From NCBI RefSeq assembly GCF_027924605.1, contig NZ_AP027042.1, forward strand, positions 783,524 to 847,523: a stretch of DNA of 64,000 nt, read 5' to 3'. The translations under genes and the position numbers were made by a program. This stretch comes from Dyella sp. GSA-30. GTDB lineage: Bacteria; Pseudomonadota; Gammaproteobacteria; Xanthomonadales; Rhodanobacteraceae. Below the pieces are notes generated by a model. The model did no database searches. It was not told the origin of the DNA and saw nothing but the letters and a program-made list of their open reading frames with translations. The first letter of the stretch is position 1. The number at the start of each line of letters is the position of its first letter. Positions 9,834 through 18,030 of this stretch are shown piece by piece.

Positions 9834-9863
9834 AAAAAAGGGCGCTAACGGCGCCCTTTTTTT
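9834..9863 (-). terminator. rho-independent terminator of the MATE gene
   Basis: A hairpin GGGCGC-TAACG-GCGCCC (9840-9856) is flanked by A6 and T7, so it works on either strand. It sits 20 bases after the MATE stop codon on the minus strand and separates that gene from the methyltransferase downstream. Confidence 0.85.
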
Positions 9864-9882
9864 ACTGTCTGTAACGTCAAGT

Positions 9883-11325
9883 CTATTCGGTCATCTGAGC
9901 CGGTGCGGGTTGGGTCGGCACGGGCGGCAAGCTGCCAGGCTTGGCGGGGCCCACCAGCATATGCGCATGGCGCCAACCGCCCCAGCGGTAGTAGCCGATC
10001 GCCAGCAACATCGACAGCAATGAACCGAGCGGAAAACTCCACCAGATCGCATCCGCTCCTATGCTCGACATCAAGCTCAATGCAAATGGCGGACGCACCA
10101 TCCACATCGTGATAGTCAGGATGATCAGCGGCGGCCATACCGCGCCGGTCGAACGCACCACGCCAAACAGCACGAAGGTCACGCCGAAGAACAGGAACGA
10201 CCACACCACAATCGCATTGAGATGCTCGGCCAGCCCCAGGGCAACGCTGTCGCCGGGCAGGAACAGGTTCAAGGCCGGCTCGTTGAACAAATAGATGATA
10301 CCGACCAGTGTCCCGCCGAGCAGAAAGTTGTAGATCACGCCGGTGATGGCGATGCGGCTGACACGATCCCACAGGCGTGCACCGACGTTCTGCGCCGCCA
10401 TCGAAGACACTGCCGCGCCGATCGCCATGGCCGGCATCTGCGCATAGTTCCATAGCTGGGTGGCGGCACCGTAGGCCGCGGTGGTCTGCGAGCCGAAGCC
10501 GTTGACCAGGCGCATCATCAGGATCGCCGACGAGGAAATCACGATCATCTGCAGGCCCATCGGCAGGCCCTTGAAGATCAAGGCGCGCAGAATCGTCAGA
10601 TCGGGTTTCAGGAAACCCAGCTCCGCCCGGGTAATGCGCAGAAAATACTTGCGCGCGTACAAGGTGCCGAGCAGGGCAAACAGCGCCACCGTCTGCGCAA
10701 TCAGCGTCGCGGTAGCGGAGCCGGCGATACCCATCTTCGGAAACGGACCCACGCCGAAGATCAGCACCGGGTTCAACACCACGTCGAGCACCACCGACAA
10801 ACCCATGAACAGGAACGGCGTGCGCGAATCACCGGCGCCGCGCAGCGTCATCATCATGAAGTTGTAGAAATACATCGACGGCAGCGCAAGAAAAATAATG
10901 CGCAGATACGGCACCGCAAAAGGCAAGGCGTCTGCCGGCGTGCCCATCGCGCGCAGCAGCCCCGGTGCGAACACATAGCTCAACGCGGCGATGACCAACG
11001 AGATGACCAGGAAGAACCCCGCGCTGGTACCGACCACGCGCTTGGCTTCGCGCACATTGCGCGCCCCCAGGCTCTGGCCGACCAGGATGGTGCAGGCCAT
11101 GCTGACGCCAAATACGGCACTGAGCAGCAGGAACAGGATCAGCGTGGCATTGCTGGTGGCGGTCAGGGCGGACTCGCCCAGGTAGTGACCAATCCACATC
11201 GCATTGACCGATGCGTTGAGCGATTGCAGCACCGTGCTGCCGAGAATCGGCAAGGCAAACAGCAGCAGGGTCTTGGCGATCGGACCTTCGGTCAGCAAGG
11301 GCCGGCGCGCGTGAGGGGACGACAT
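9883..11325 (-). CDS. MATE family efflux transporter
   Basis: A 480-aa inner-membrane multidrug/toxic-compound antiporter with about 12 membrane segments. The N-terminal half opens GPIAKTLLLFALPILGSTVLQ, and the conserved LNASVNAMWIGHYLG segment of TM1-2 is present. The MATE pattern repeats in the second half (IFKGLPMGLQMIVISSSAI, about residue 250). Length matches NorM/DinF-type members. It is probably a single-gene transcription unit, ending at a strong terminator. Substrates, and Na+ versus H+ coupling, cannot be read from sequence. Confidence 0.92.
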   Translation of the reverse strand: MSSPHARRPLLTEGPIAKTLLLFALPILGSTVLQSLNASVNAMWIGHYLGESALTATSNATLILFLLLSAVFGVSMACTILVGQSLGARNVREAKRVVGTSAGFFLVISLVIAALSYVFAPGLLRAMGTPADALPFAVPYLRIIFLALPSMYFYNFMMMTLRGAGDSRTPFLFMGLSVVLDVVLNPVLIFGVGPFPKMGIAGSATATLIAQTVALFALLGTLYARKYFLRITRAELGFLKPDLTILRALIFKGLPMGLQMIVISSSAILMMRLVNGFGSQTTAAYGAATQLWNYAQMPAMAIGAAVSSMAAQNVGARLWDRVSRIAITGVIYNFLLGGTLVGIIYLFNEPALNLFLPGDSVALGLAEHLNAIVVWSFLFFGVTFVLFGVVRSTGAVWPPLIILTITMWMVRPPFALSLMSSIGADAIWWSFPLGSLLSMLLAIGYYRWGGWRHAHMLVGPAKPGSLPPVPTQPAPAQMTE

Positions 11326-11374
11326 GAATGCAGTTTCGCTCTAAAGGAAAAGATGGATAAGGCTTGCGTCGAAC

Positions 11375-11947
11375 TTACGAAGTGGCGCTTTCATCCCAGG
11401 CGATCGCAGCCAGCTTGCGCAGATGATCGCGCACATCGACCGGCCATGGGGCAATGAGTGTATCGAACCGCTCGATCTCACCTCGCCAGAACGCACGCGA
11501 GGCCTCTTCGTACCCGGCAAAATTGCCGGCCATAGTGCGCATGAAACGATCCGCCGCTTCGCCCGCTTGCCGCGCACGCAGCTTCGCGCCACCATGGCGC
11601 ATCGCGTCTTCGACCAGGCGTCGCAATACGGCAGAAGCACCGCCCGGCTGCTCGGCCAACCAGTCCCAATGACGGGGTAGCAAGGTGACTTCGCGTGCGG
11701 TAACACCGAGCTTGGGGCGCCCCGGGCCGCGGCTTGCCTTGCCCTCGTCGAGGCGGGCCAGCACATCGTCCGCGCTACCGCGAAAATCGATCTCGACCTG
11801 GTGTGCACTGGCGTCGTCGAAAATCAGTACGGGCTCGTCCGATCGCGCATCGACGACGCGCTTGGTGGCCAGAGCGACCTCGGCCAGGGAGCCTGAAGCA
11901 ATTCGTCGAGAACCGACGAACGCGGTGCAGGTAGCAGGGACGCCCAT
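11375..11947 (-). CDS. DUF2239 family protein
   Basis: A 190-aa soluble protein that I recognise as DUF2239 by the segment RPKLGVTAREVTLLPRHWDW followed by LAEQPGGASAVLRRLVEDA (about residues 77-115). The N-terminal half is a small alpha/beta domain starting TCTAFVGSRRIASG. The ...PRHWDWL..QPGGAS... part looks like a ribbon-helix-helix or DNA-binding-like helical segment, but the family has no established function that I know of. The start codon lies four bases after a nested palindrome (11952-11990), which suggests tight transcriptional control. The gene is divergent from the PagL-like gene. Confidence 0.82.
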   Translation of the reverse strand: MGVPATCTAFVGSRRIASGSLAEVALATKRVVDARSDEPVLIFDDASAHQVEIDFRGSADDVLARLDEGKASRGPGRPKLGVTAREVTLLPRHWDWLAEQPGGASAVLRRLVEDAMRHGGAKLRARQAGEAADRFMRTMAGNFAGYEEASRAFWRGEIERFDTLIAPWPVDVRDHLRKLAAIAWDESATS

Positions 11948-11951
11948 CGTT

Positions 11952-11990
11952 TTACCCGGTCAAAATTATTGACGAATAATACCCGGGTAA
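11952..11990. promoter_or_regulatory. nested palindrome, candidate operator before the DUF2239 gene
   Basis: Outer arms TTACCCGG (11952-11959) and CCGGGTAA (11983-11990) enclose inner arms ATTATT (11965-11970) and AATAAT (11975-11980). The right outer arm is itself part of the 10-bp palindrome TACCCGGGTA when read on the minus strand. The element ends five bases before the DUF2239 start codon on the minus strand, so a bound protein would block transcription or initiation. Confidence 0.55.
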
Positions 11991-12132
11991 TTTGGCAAGT
12001 CAATGCCGGGAGAGCGTTCGAGAAATGCAACACAGAGTCCTTGAATTCAGCGCCGAAAGCTTCACTTAACGTCAACCCGTTTTAATAAACTATTAAGTAC
12101 ACAAAAAGCTCTTCAAGCGAAGGATTTTTAAA

Positions 12133-12657
12133 ATGCGTTCCTCGACTTTTGTCCGCAGTGCTGTTGCGCTCGCTCTCCTTGGCGTGGCCATTCCGGCCGC
12201 CGCCGCGCGCCTGGAAATTCAGGGCGGTCGCAGTTACATGGACAGTTACGGCACAAACGTCGGCTTTGCCGAACTGGTCCTTGGCGACCGTCAGCTCGGC
12301 CACAGCAATTTCACCTGGGCCGGCGATTTTTCGCTCGGCTATATCAATGGCCGCGACATTGCCCGCTATCGCTACACGAAGTTCGGTACCACCGACGATG
12401 TGAAGCTGGCGGCCGGCGGCGTGCGCTTCCAGTACGGTGACGACGACGATTGGTACCACGGCTTTTTCTGGGCTCCCCAGGTTGCGGTCTTGAGCGGCAA
12501 GACGGTGGCTCTGAGCAGCACCGGCGAGTTCGTCAACACCGTGGGTTACCAGTTCAAGCATTGGAGCCTGCAAGTGCGTCATATTTCCAACGGCGGCATC
12601 CACGATCCGAACCGTGGCGAGACCATGGCGTTGGTGGGTCTGGCGTTCAATCTGTAA
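12133..12657 (+). CDS. pagL: PagL-like lipid A 3-O-deacylase (acyloxyacyl hydrolase family)
   Basis: A 174-aa outer-membrane beta-barrel enzyme candidate. A signal peptide (about residues 1-25, ending IPAAAA) is followed by alternating amphipathic strands. Near the C-terminus the segment RHISNGGIHDPNRGE carries His150, Ser152 and Glu163, matching the His-Ser-Glu catalytic triad (HxSN...E motif) of PagL. PagL removes the 3-O-linked acyl chain of lipid A in the outer membrane. His-to-Glu spacing is one residue shorter than I recall for the Pseudomonas enzyme, which is a small reservation. A good ribosome-binding site (GAAGGA) lies eight bases before the start. The gene is monocistronic with its own terminator. 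Confidence 0.8.
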   Translation: MRSSTFVRSAVALALLGVAIPAAAARLEIQGGRSYMDSYGTNVGFAELVLGDRQLGHSNFTWAGDFSLGYINGRDIARYRYTKFGTTDDVKLAAGGVRFQYGDDDDWYHGFFWAPQVAVLSGKTVALSSTGEFVNTVGYQFKHWSLQVRHISNGGIHDPNRGETMALVGLAFNL

Positions 12658-12678
12658 GCGTCGCTTTGCGACGCGCAT

Positions 12679-12708
12679 AAAAAAACGGCCCACCAGGGCC
12701 GTTTTTTT
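12679..12708. terminator. bidirectional rho-independent terminator, pagL-like / emrB
   Basis: Stem CGGCCC-ACCA-GGGCCG (12686-12701) is flanked by a run of As and a run of Ts. It lies between two convergent genes and can end both transcripts. Confidence 0.88.
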
Positions 12709-12728
12709 ATGCGGTAAGTCCGGCCCAA

Positions 12729-14249
12729 TCAATGCCCGCCAGCACCCGCACCCGCCTTCGCCGAGAACGGCGGACGCGCCATCCAGATCACGATAATCAG
12801 CGCGAAGAAGATCCAGCCCAACGCACGGAAGACTTCGTTGAAGGAGATCTGATAACCCTGCTGGGTGATCATCTGCTCGATCACGCCCATCGTGTGCTGG
12901 CTGTCGCCCAACTGCGACAACGTCGCTTGCGTGCTCTGGTCGTACGGCGTGATGTGCTCGGTCAGCTGCGAGTGATGCACGATCGCGCGACGGTCCCACA
13001 TGAAGGTCGTCAACGACGCCGCGAAACTCGCACCCACGGTGCGCAGGAAGGTGGCCAGGCCGCCGCCTGCGGCGATCTCATGCGGCTGCAGATCCGACAG
13101 CAGGATCGTCGTCACCGGCATGAAGAACAGCGCCACACCCAGGCCTTGCAGCAACTGCACCATCGCGACATGGTAGAAATCGATGTCGAGATAGAACTGC
13201 GAACGCAGCAGACAGGTGGTACCCATGATGAGGAACGCACAGGACGTCAGCAGGCGCAGGTCGAAGCGCGTGGCGTACTTGCCGACGATGAAGGTCAACA
13301 GCACCGGCAAGATACCCAGCGGCGCGGTCGCAAAACCTGCCCATGTCGCCGTGTAGCCCAGGTTACGCTGCAACCACTGTGGTACCAGCAGACCAATCGC
13401 GAAGAACGACGCGTAGGCCAGCACCAGGGCGATCGTGCCCATGCGGAAGTTGTGGTGACGCAATAGCTTCAGGTCGACAATCGGCTCCTTGTCGGTCAGT
13501 TCCCAGATCAGGAACACGATCAACGAGATGGCCGAAATGATCGCCGTGACCACAATGAAGGTGGAATTGAACCAGTCTTCGTCATTGCCCTTGTCGAGCA
13601 CGATCTGCAAGGCGCCCACACCGACGATCAGCGTGATCAGGCCGACATAGTCCATCTTCGGCCGCGAGAGCACGTCGTTGCGGCCCTTCATCTGATTGGC
13701 CACCACCATGCTGGCGAAGATGCCGATCGGCACGTTGATGAAGAAGATCCACGGCCACGAGTAATCGTCGGTGATCCAGCCGCCCAGGATCGGGCCTGCG
13801 ATCGGGGCAACCACCGTCACCATCGCCAGCAACGCCAGCGCCATGCTTCGCTTCGCCGGCGGGTAGATCGAGATCATCAGGCTCTGCGTGATCGGATACA
13901 TCGGACCGGCCACGGCACCCTGGATCGCGCGAAAGAAGATCAGCATGCCCATGCTTTGCGAAATGCCGCATAGGAAAGACGCGAGCGAGAACAGCAGCGT
14001 CGACCAGATGAACAGCTTCACCTCGCCGAAGCGACGGGTGAGAAAACCGGTGAGTGGCAGCGCGATCGCCATGCTCACCGCGAACGAGGTAATCACCCAG
14101 GTACTCTGGTTGACGCTCACGCCCAGGTTGCCGGCAATCGTCGGCAGCGACACGTTGGCGATCGTCGTGTCCAGCACCTGCATGAAGGTTGCCAGCGACA
14201 GGCCGATCGTGGACAGCCCGATGCTCGGTGGACGAAATGGTGTGTTCAT
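12729..14249 (-). CDS. emrB: EmrB/QacA-type MFS drug exporter (DHA2 family)
   Basis: A 506-aa 14-TM major facilitator antiporter. The DHA2 signature appears at the start (SLATFMQVLDTTIANVSLPT, about residues 18-38). The motif after TM2 is TGFLTRRFGEVKLF, and TM5 carries the antiporter motif C region (APIAGPILGGWI). It is the inner-membrane pump of a tripartite system with the EmrA-like adapter and outer-membrane factor encoded just upstream on the same strand. A perfect 10-bp stem-loop lies in the gap to emrA. It is the last gene of the marR-OMF-emrA-emrB operon and ends at a bidirectional terminator. Confidence 0.93.
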   Translation of the reverse strand: MNTPFRPPSIGLSTIGLSLATFMQVLDTTIANVSLPTIAGNLGVSVNQSTWVITSFAVSMAIALPLTGFLTRRFGEVKLFIWSTLLFSLASFLCGISQSMGMLIFFRAIQGAVAGPMYPITQSLMISIYPPAKRSMALALLAMVTVVAPIAGPILGGWITDDYSWPWIFFINVPIGIFASMVVANQMKGRNDVLSRPKMDYVGLITLIVGVGALQIVLDKGNDEDWFNSTFIVVTAIISAISLIVFLIWELTDKEPIVDLKLLRHHNFRMGTIALVLAYASFFAIGLLVPQWLQRNLGYTATWAGFATAPLGILPVLLTFIVGKYATRFDLRLLTSCAFLIMGTTCLLRSQFYLDIDFYHVAMVQLLQGLGVALFFMPVTTILLSDLQPHEIAAGGGLATFLRTVGASFAASLTTFMWDRRAIVHHSQLTEHITPYDQSTQATLSQLGDSQHTMGVIEQMITQQGYQISFNEVFRALGWIFFALIIVIWMARPPFSAKAGAGAGGH

Positions 14250-14272
14250 AGCGTTCTTTGCGAAAGCTTGAG

Positions 14273-14297
14273 GCCCCTCGCCAGGCTGGCGAGGGGC
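14273..14297 (-). other. stem-loop in the emrA-emrB gap
   Basis: Perfect 10-bp stem GCCCCTCGCC / GGCGAGGGGC with loop AGGCT (top strand). On the transcript it lies between the emrA stop and the emrB start and has no following U-run, so it is not a standard terminator. It may be an attenuator or an mRNA-stability element. Confidence 0.6.
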
Positions 14298-14306
14298 AAA
14301 GGGTTC

Positions 14307-15518
14307 TTACTTCTTCGCCGCGTCGGCCTGCGCGCTGGCGCTGGCCATGTTGGCGTGGATGATCTCGTCGATCACGCTGTTGGCCTGGGCCAGCTGCTTG
14401 CCGTACACATCGGTGTTGAAGGCCGGTGCGGTCGGTGCTTTCTGCGCCAGCATCGCACCGGTCTGGTCGTGCAGGCCGACCGACACGTCCATCGACAGAC
14501 CGATGCGCAGCGGATGCTCGTCGAGCTGCTTGGCGTCGGTAAAGAAGATACGCACCGGCACGCGCTGCACGATCTTGATCCAGTTACCGGTGGCGTTCTG
14601 CGCCGGCAGCAGCGAGAACGCGCTACCCGTGCCCACGCCCAGGCTCTGCACCGTGGCCTTGTACTTCACGTTGCTGCCATACACGTCGGCCGTGACTTCC
14701 ACCGGCTGGCCGATACGCATATGGGTCAGCTGGGTTTCCTTGAAGTTGGCATCGATCCACACCTGGTGCAGCGGCACCACCGCCATCAGCGGTGCGCCGA
14801 CGGCGATGCGCTGGCCCAGCTGCACCGAGCGCTTGGCGACGTAGCCGTCGACCGGCGCAATGATCGTGGTGCGCAGGTTATCCAGGTAAGCCTGGCGCAG
14901 ACGCGCCGAAGCGGCCTGCACATCCGGATGCGATGCGACGACGGTGTCGTCGACCAGCACCCGGTTGGTCTGCAACTGCTGCTCGGCGGTGGTCAACGCA
15001 CTCTGTGCGGAGGTCAGGGCGTCCAGCGCGTGCGACAGTTCTTCGCTGGAGATCGCACCGGACTTGGCCAGGTCGCGGCGACGGTTGTAGTCGGCGCGTG
15101 CCTTGTCGACCGCCACCTTGCGCACGGCCACATCGGCCTGCGCACCCGACACGTTGCTATACAGGCCGCGCACCTTGCGCACCGTGCTGGCGAGGTTGGC
15201 CTTCGCTTCGGCCAGCGCCACTTCGGTGTTGGCCGCATCGAGCTTGACCAGCACGTCGCCGGCATGAACCAGGTCGCCGTCATCGGCGCCGATCGTCACC
15301 ACCGTGCCCGGCACCTGCGGCGTGATCTGCACGACGTTGCCGTTGACATAGGCGTCGTCGGTACCTTCGTACCAGCGGCCATCGAAGTAATACCAAAGGC
15401 CCCAGGCGATCGCGAGCACAACGAGCACGACCGCCAGCAGGCGAAGCAGAAAACCGCGACGGCTCTTCTGCGGGGGGACAGCCGAAGCTTCGGCTGCGAC
15501 AGGATTCTGGCTAGACAT
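14307..15518 (-). CDS. emrA: EmrA-like membrane fusion (HlyD family) adapter
   Basis: A 403-aa periplasmic adapter anchored by one N-terminal membrane segment (about residues 22-45, LLRLLAVVLVVLAIAWGLWY). The usual biotinyl-lipoyl-like half follows (EGTDDAYVNGNVVQITPQV, about 51-70), then a long alpha-hairpin coiled coil (about 100-200), the second lipoyl half (APVDGYVAKRSVQLGQRI) and the beta-barrel domain. It links the EmrB pump to the outer-membrane factor. The gene starts 11 bases after the stop of the outer-membrane factor gene, in one operon. Length fits EmrA. Confidence 0.93.
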   Translation of the reverse strand: MSSQNPVAAEASAVPPQKSRRGFLLRLLAVVLVVLAIAWGLWYYFDGRWYEGTDDAYVNGNVVQITPQVPGTVVTIGADDGDLVHAGDVLVKLDAANTEVALAEAKANLASTVRKVRGLYSNVSGAQADVAVRKVAVDKARADYNRRRDLAKSGAISSEELSHALDALTSAQSALTTAEQQLQTNRVLVDDTVVASHPDVQAASARLRQAYLDNLRTTIIAPVDGYVAKRSVQLGQRIAVGAPLMAVVPLHQVWIDANFKETQLTHMRIGQPVEVTADVYGSNVKYKATVQSLGVGTGSAFSLLPAQNATGNWIKIVQRVPVRIFFTDAKQLDEHPLRIGLSMDVSVGLHDQTGAMLAQKAPTAPAFNTDVYGKQLAQANSVIDEIIHANMASASAQADAAKK

Positions 15519-15529
15519 GACAATCAGCC

Positions 15530-16990
15530 TCAGGAACGAGAAGGATTAGAACGGGAAACGAGATTGGCGTCGTCGGCCTGCGGACGGAACCCGCCGCCGA
15601 GCGCCTGAATGAGTTGCACCGACAGATCGACCTGCTGCGCACGCAGCGAGGCCATGCGCTGATCGGCCACCAGTAGCTCCTGGCGCACGCTCAGTGCCTC
15701 CAGATAACTGCCGATACCGGCCTTGTAGCGCTGGTCGGCCAGCTTCCATGCATCGTTGGCGGCATCGAGCGCGCGCTGTTGTGCGGTGATCTGGTCACCC
15801 AGCGACTTCAGGCCGGATAGATCGTCGGCCACGTCGTTCACCGCGCTGACCAGGGTCTGGTTGTACTGCGCGACCGCCTCGTCGTACTGCGCGTCCTTGC
15901 CGGCGAGGTTGTTGCGCAGGCGGCCGCCGTCGAAGATCGGCAGGCTGATCGCCGGGCCGCCTTCGTAGAAACGCGCCGGCATCTGGAAGATGTTGCCGCC
16001 GCCGAGGCCAACAATGCCGGCCATTGCGCTGATGCTCAGGTCCGGCAGGAAGCGCGTCTTGGCTTCCTTGATGCCCTGATCGGCTGCCTCGACACGCCAG
16101 CGTGCGGCGACCAGATCGGCGCGATGGCCGACCAGGTCGATCGACAGATTGTCCGGCACGGCCAGTGCACTCGGCTGCAAGGTTTGCGGACGCACGATGT
16201 CCAGGCCGCGGTCCGGACCCTTGCCGAGCAGTACCGACAGCGCCGAACGCGCCGAGTCGATCGCGCGATCGGTTACCGCGATCTGCTGTTGCGCGCTCGC
16301 CACTTCCGATTCGATCTGCTTCAACTGCATCTGGTTGTCGATGCCGGCGCTGACGCGTTGCGAGGTCAACTGATACGAATGATTGGCACGATCGAGTTCG
16401 GCCTTGGCGACATCCTGCTGCGCATAGGCGTACGACAGCTGTACATAGGCGCGTGCGACATTGGTCGAAAGCTCGATGCGCACCGCGCGCGTTTCGATCT
16501 CGGCGGCACGAGCGCTACCGACGGCCGCTTCCCACGCTGCCTTCTTGCCGCCCCACAGGTCGGCATCCCACTTGAAGCTGCCGTAGGCGTACTTGGCGGC
16601 GGCGAAGTGGCCGTTGCCGAACGGTTCGATCGTGGTCGGCAGGCGTGCGCCCGCAACCGACGCGCCGGCATTGACCGTCGGGCCACGTGCAGCGTCGGCG
16701 ATGCCGGCTTCGGCCTGGGCTTCGCGCAGGCGCGCATCGGCCATGGCCAGATTCGGATTGTCCTTCAGGGCCTCTTCGATCAGTGCACTGAGCTGGGCAT
16801 CGCCCAGGCCGGTCCACCAATCCTGTTGCGGCCATTGCGCCGGCGACAGTTCGAGCCGGGTCAGGCTGCGATCGGCCTTGAGGGTGGCCGGATCGGTCAG
16901 GCTGCCATCCGGATGCAGGCCGCCGCTGCTCGCGCAGCCGGCGAGGGCCAAAGAGATAGCGGTTGCAGCCGCAAGTAAGTGCAGACGCAT
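15530..16990 (-). CDS. NodT-type outer-membrane efflux lipoprotein (TolC superfamily)
   Basis: A 486-aa outer-membrane channel of the OprM/NodT group. The lipobox LALAGC puts the acylated cysteine at residue 19. Two OEP repeats follow: one starting near DAQLSALIEEALKDNPNLA, and the second near LVGHRADLVAARWRVEAADQ (the RPD-like segment). It supplies the exit duct for EmrA and EmrB encoded downstream. The stop of the MarR gene is 24 bases upstream. Having the outer-membrane channel within an emr operon is common in Xanthomonadales and Burkholderiales. Confidence 0.93.
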   Translation of the reverse strand: MRLHLLAAATAISLALAGCASSGGLHPDGSLTDPATLKADRSLTRLELSPAQWPQQDWWTGLGDAQLSALIEEALKDNPNLAMADARLREAQAEAGIADAARGPTVNAGASVAGARLPTTIEPFGNGHFAAAKYAYGSFKWDADLWGGKKAAWEAAVGSARAAEIETRAVRIELSTNVARAYVQLSYAYAQQDVAKAELDRANHSYQLTSQRVSAGIDNQMQLKQIESEVASAQQQIAVTDRAIDSARSALSVLLGKGPDRGLDIVRPQTLQPSALAVPDNLSIDLVGHRADLVAARWRVEAADQGIKEAKTRFLPDLSISAMAGIVGLGGGNIFQMPARFYEGGPAISLPIFDGGRLRNNLAGKDAQYDEAVAQYNQTLVSAVNDVADDLSGLKSLGDQITAQQRALDAANDAWKLADQRYKAGIGSYLEALSVRQELLVADQRMASLRAQQVDLSVQLIQALGGGFRPQADDANLVSRSNPSRS

Positions 16991-17014
16991 GGGAATATCC
17001 CGGAATAGTCGATT

Positions 17015-17491
17015 TCAGGTCTTGTCGCGGAGCGCACGCAGTACGCGCGCCAGGTATTCGTGAAGCTGGTTCTTCTCGACCTCGTTCAACGACCGCTGGG
17101 CCGCAGCCAGCACGCGATCGTTGCAGTCGGACAATTGGTTCCAGACGGCCGTCCCGGCCTCCGTCAACTCGATGCGCAATGCCCTGCGGTCCTGTTCGTG
17201 CGGGCAACGACGCAGATATCCCTTCTTTTCGAGCTGGTCCAGTTGGCGGGTCATCGCGCCGCCATCCAGCTCCACGGCCCGCGCCAGCTCGGTCGCCGAC
17301 ATCGGACCGATAAGCGCGAGACGCTTGATGATCAGGAACTGGTTGAAACGAAGGTCCATCCCCAGCTCGGCCATCTCCGCTTCGATATCGCGGACGAGCT
17401 CTCCACGAACCAGCCCGAGCAGGACGCCCAGGTTTTCGTTGGAGACCTTCTCGTTGGAGGCGGCAAGGCTTTGGGCGTTCTTCTTTTCCAT
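17015..17491 (-). CDS. MarR family transcriptional regulator of the emr operon
   Basis: A 158-aa winged-helix regulator. The DNA-binding part is visible as GPMSATELARAVELDGGAMT (recognition helix) followed by the wing HEQDRRALRIELTEAG. It heads the efflux operon and probably represses it, releasing DNA when a drug binds, as EmrR/MarR do. An upstream ATG at 17500 would give three more residues (MPG), but that codon overlaps the best -10 box, so I prefer the ATG at 17491. A transcript from this promoter would then be almost leaderless. Confidence 0.9.
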   Translation of the reverse strand: MEKKNAQSLAASNEKVSNENLGVLLGLVRGELVRDIEAEMAELGMDLRFNQFLIIKRLALIGPMSATELARAVELDGGAMTRQLDQLEKKGYLRRCPHEQDRRALRIELTEAGTAVWNQLSDCNDRVLAAAQRSLNEVEKNQLHEYLARVLRALRDKT

Positions 17492-17498
17492 GCCAGGC

Positions 17499-17535
17499 AT
17501 AATATTGCCGAAATAATATTTGTCAAGGCAAATAT
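17499..17535 (-). promoter_or_regulatory. promoter and MarR-type operator of the emr operon
   Basis: On the minus strand, TTGACA (17526-17521) and TATTAT (17504-17499) are 16 bases apart. A perfect palindrome ATATTTG-TCAAGG-CAAATAT (17516-17535) covers the -35 box. This is the expected place for a self-repressing MarR protein to bind. An extra AATATT palindrome lies in the spacer. Confidence 0.7.
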
Positions 17536-17565
17536 ATTTTAGGCACTCTTTGCCGTAGCTATTGT

Positions 17566-17838
17566 TCAGACTTCAGCTAACTCCTTCGCCCGCGGCAAAC
17601 CGCGCCGCAAAGCCATTTCGTCGGCGATGAGGGCACGCATCGCCGGATCCCTGATCTCGACCAGGTCGAAGAAACCGAGCGCCCGCAGGGTCGGGAGCAC
17701 AGCCAATAGTTGCGGCTCTATGCTGCGGCGCAGTGCTTCCGGCGTGGCCGGATCGAGCATCAGCTGGGCATGGGCGACAAAGCGGATCAGCGCTTCGGCG
17801 GCATCCGTGGGCACGCAGGGTGAGTCGGAAATCAACAT
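17566..17838 (-). CDS. small conserved-looking protein of unknown function (90 aa)
   Basis: I do not recognise this 90-aa soluble helical protein. It opens MLISDSPCVPTDAAEALI and continues with helices rich in Leu and Ala. The start at 17838 is supported by an excellent Shine-Dalgarno (AAAGGAG, six bases before ATG). The longer frame running up to 18564 is not used because it lies antisense to the AraC gene. It is transcribed away from the AraC regulator across a 192-base gap, so it is a candidate target of that regulator. It has no signal peptide or membrane segment. Confidence 0.65.
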   Translation of the reverse strand: MLISDSPCVPTDAAEALIRFVAHAQLMLDPATPEALRRSIEPQLLAVLPTLRALGFFDLVEIRDPAMRALIADEMALRRGLPRAKELAEV

Positions 17839-18030
17839 GCCGATCTCCTTTCTTATGTTCTTGAAGCGTCCGGTGGTCTTATTTACTAAAGACGCCCGAA
17901 TGGGCTGGGCCGTGACAACGGCTGGCGAACGGGTCGCTGTGGGGACGGACGCGAGGCGACAGCGCAAGTTTAAGCGCGAATCGCCGTGGCCTGATATCGT
18001 TAACAAGCCACAAACTATCGCGATCCAGCC

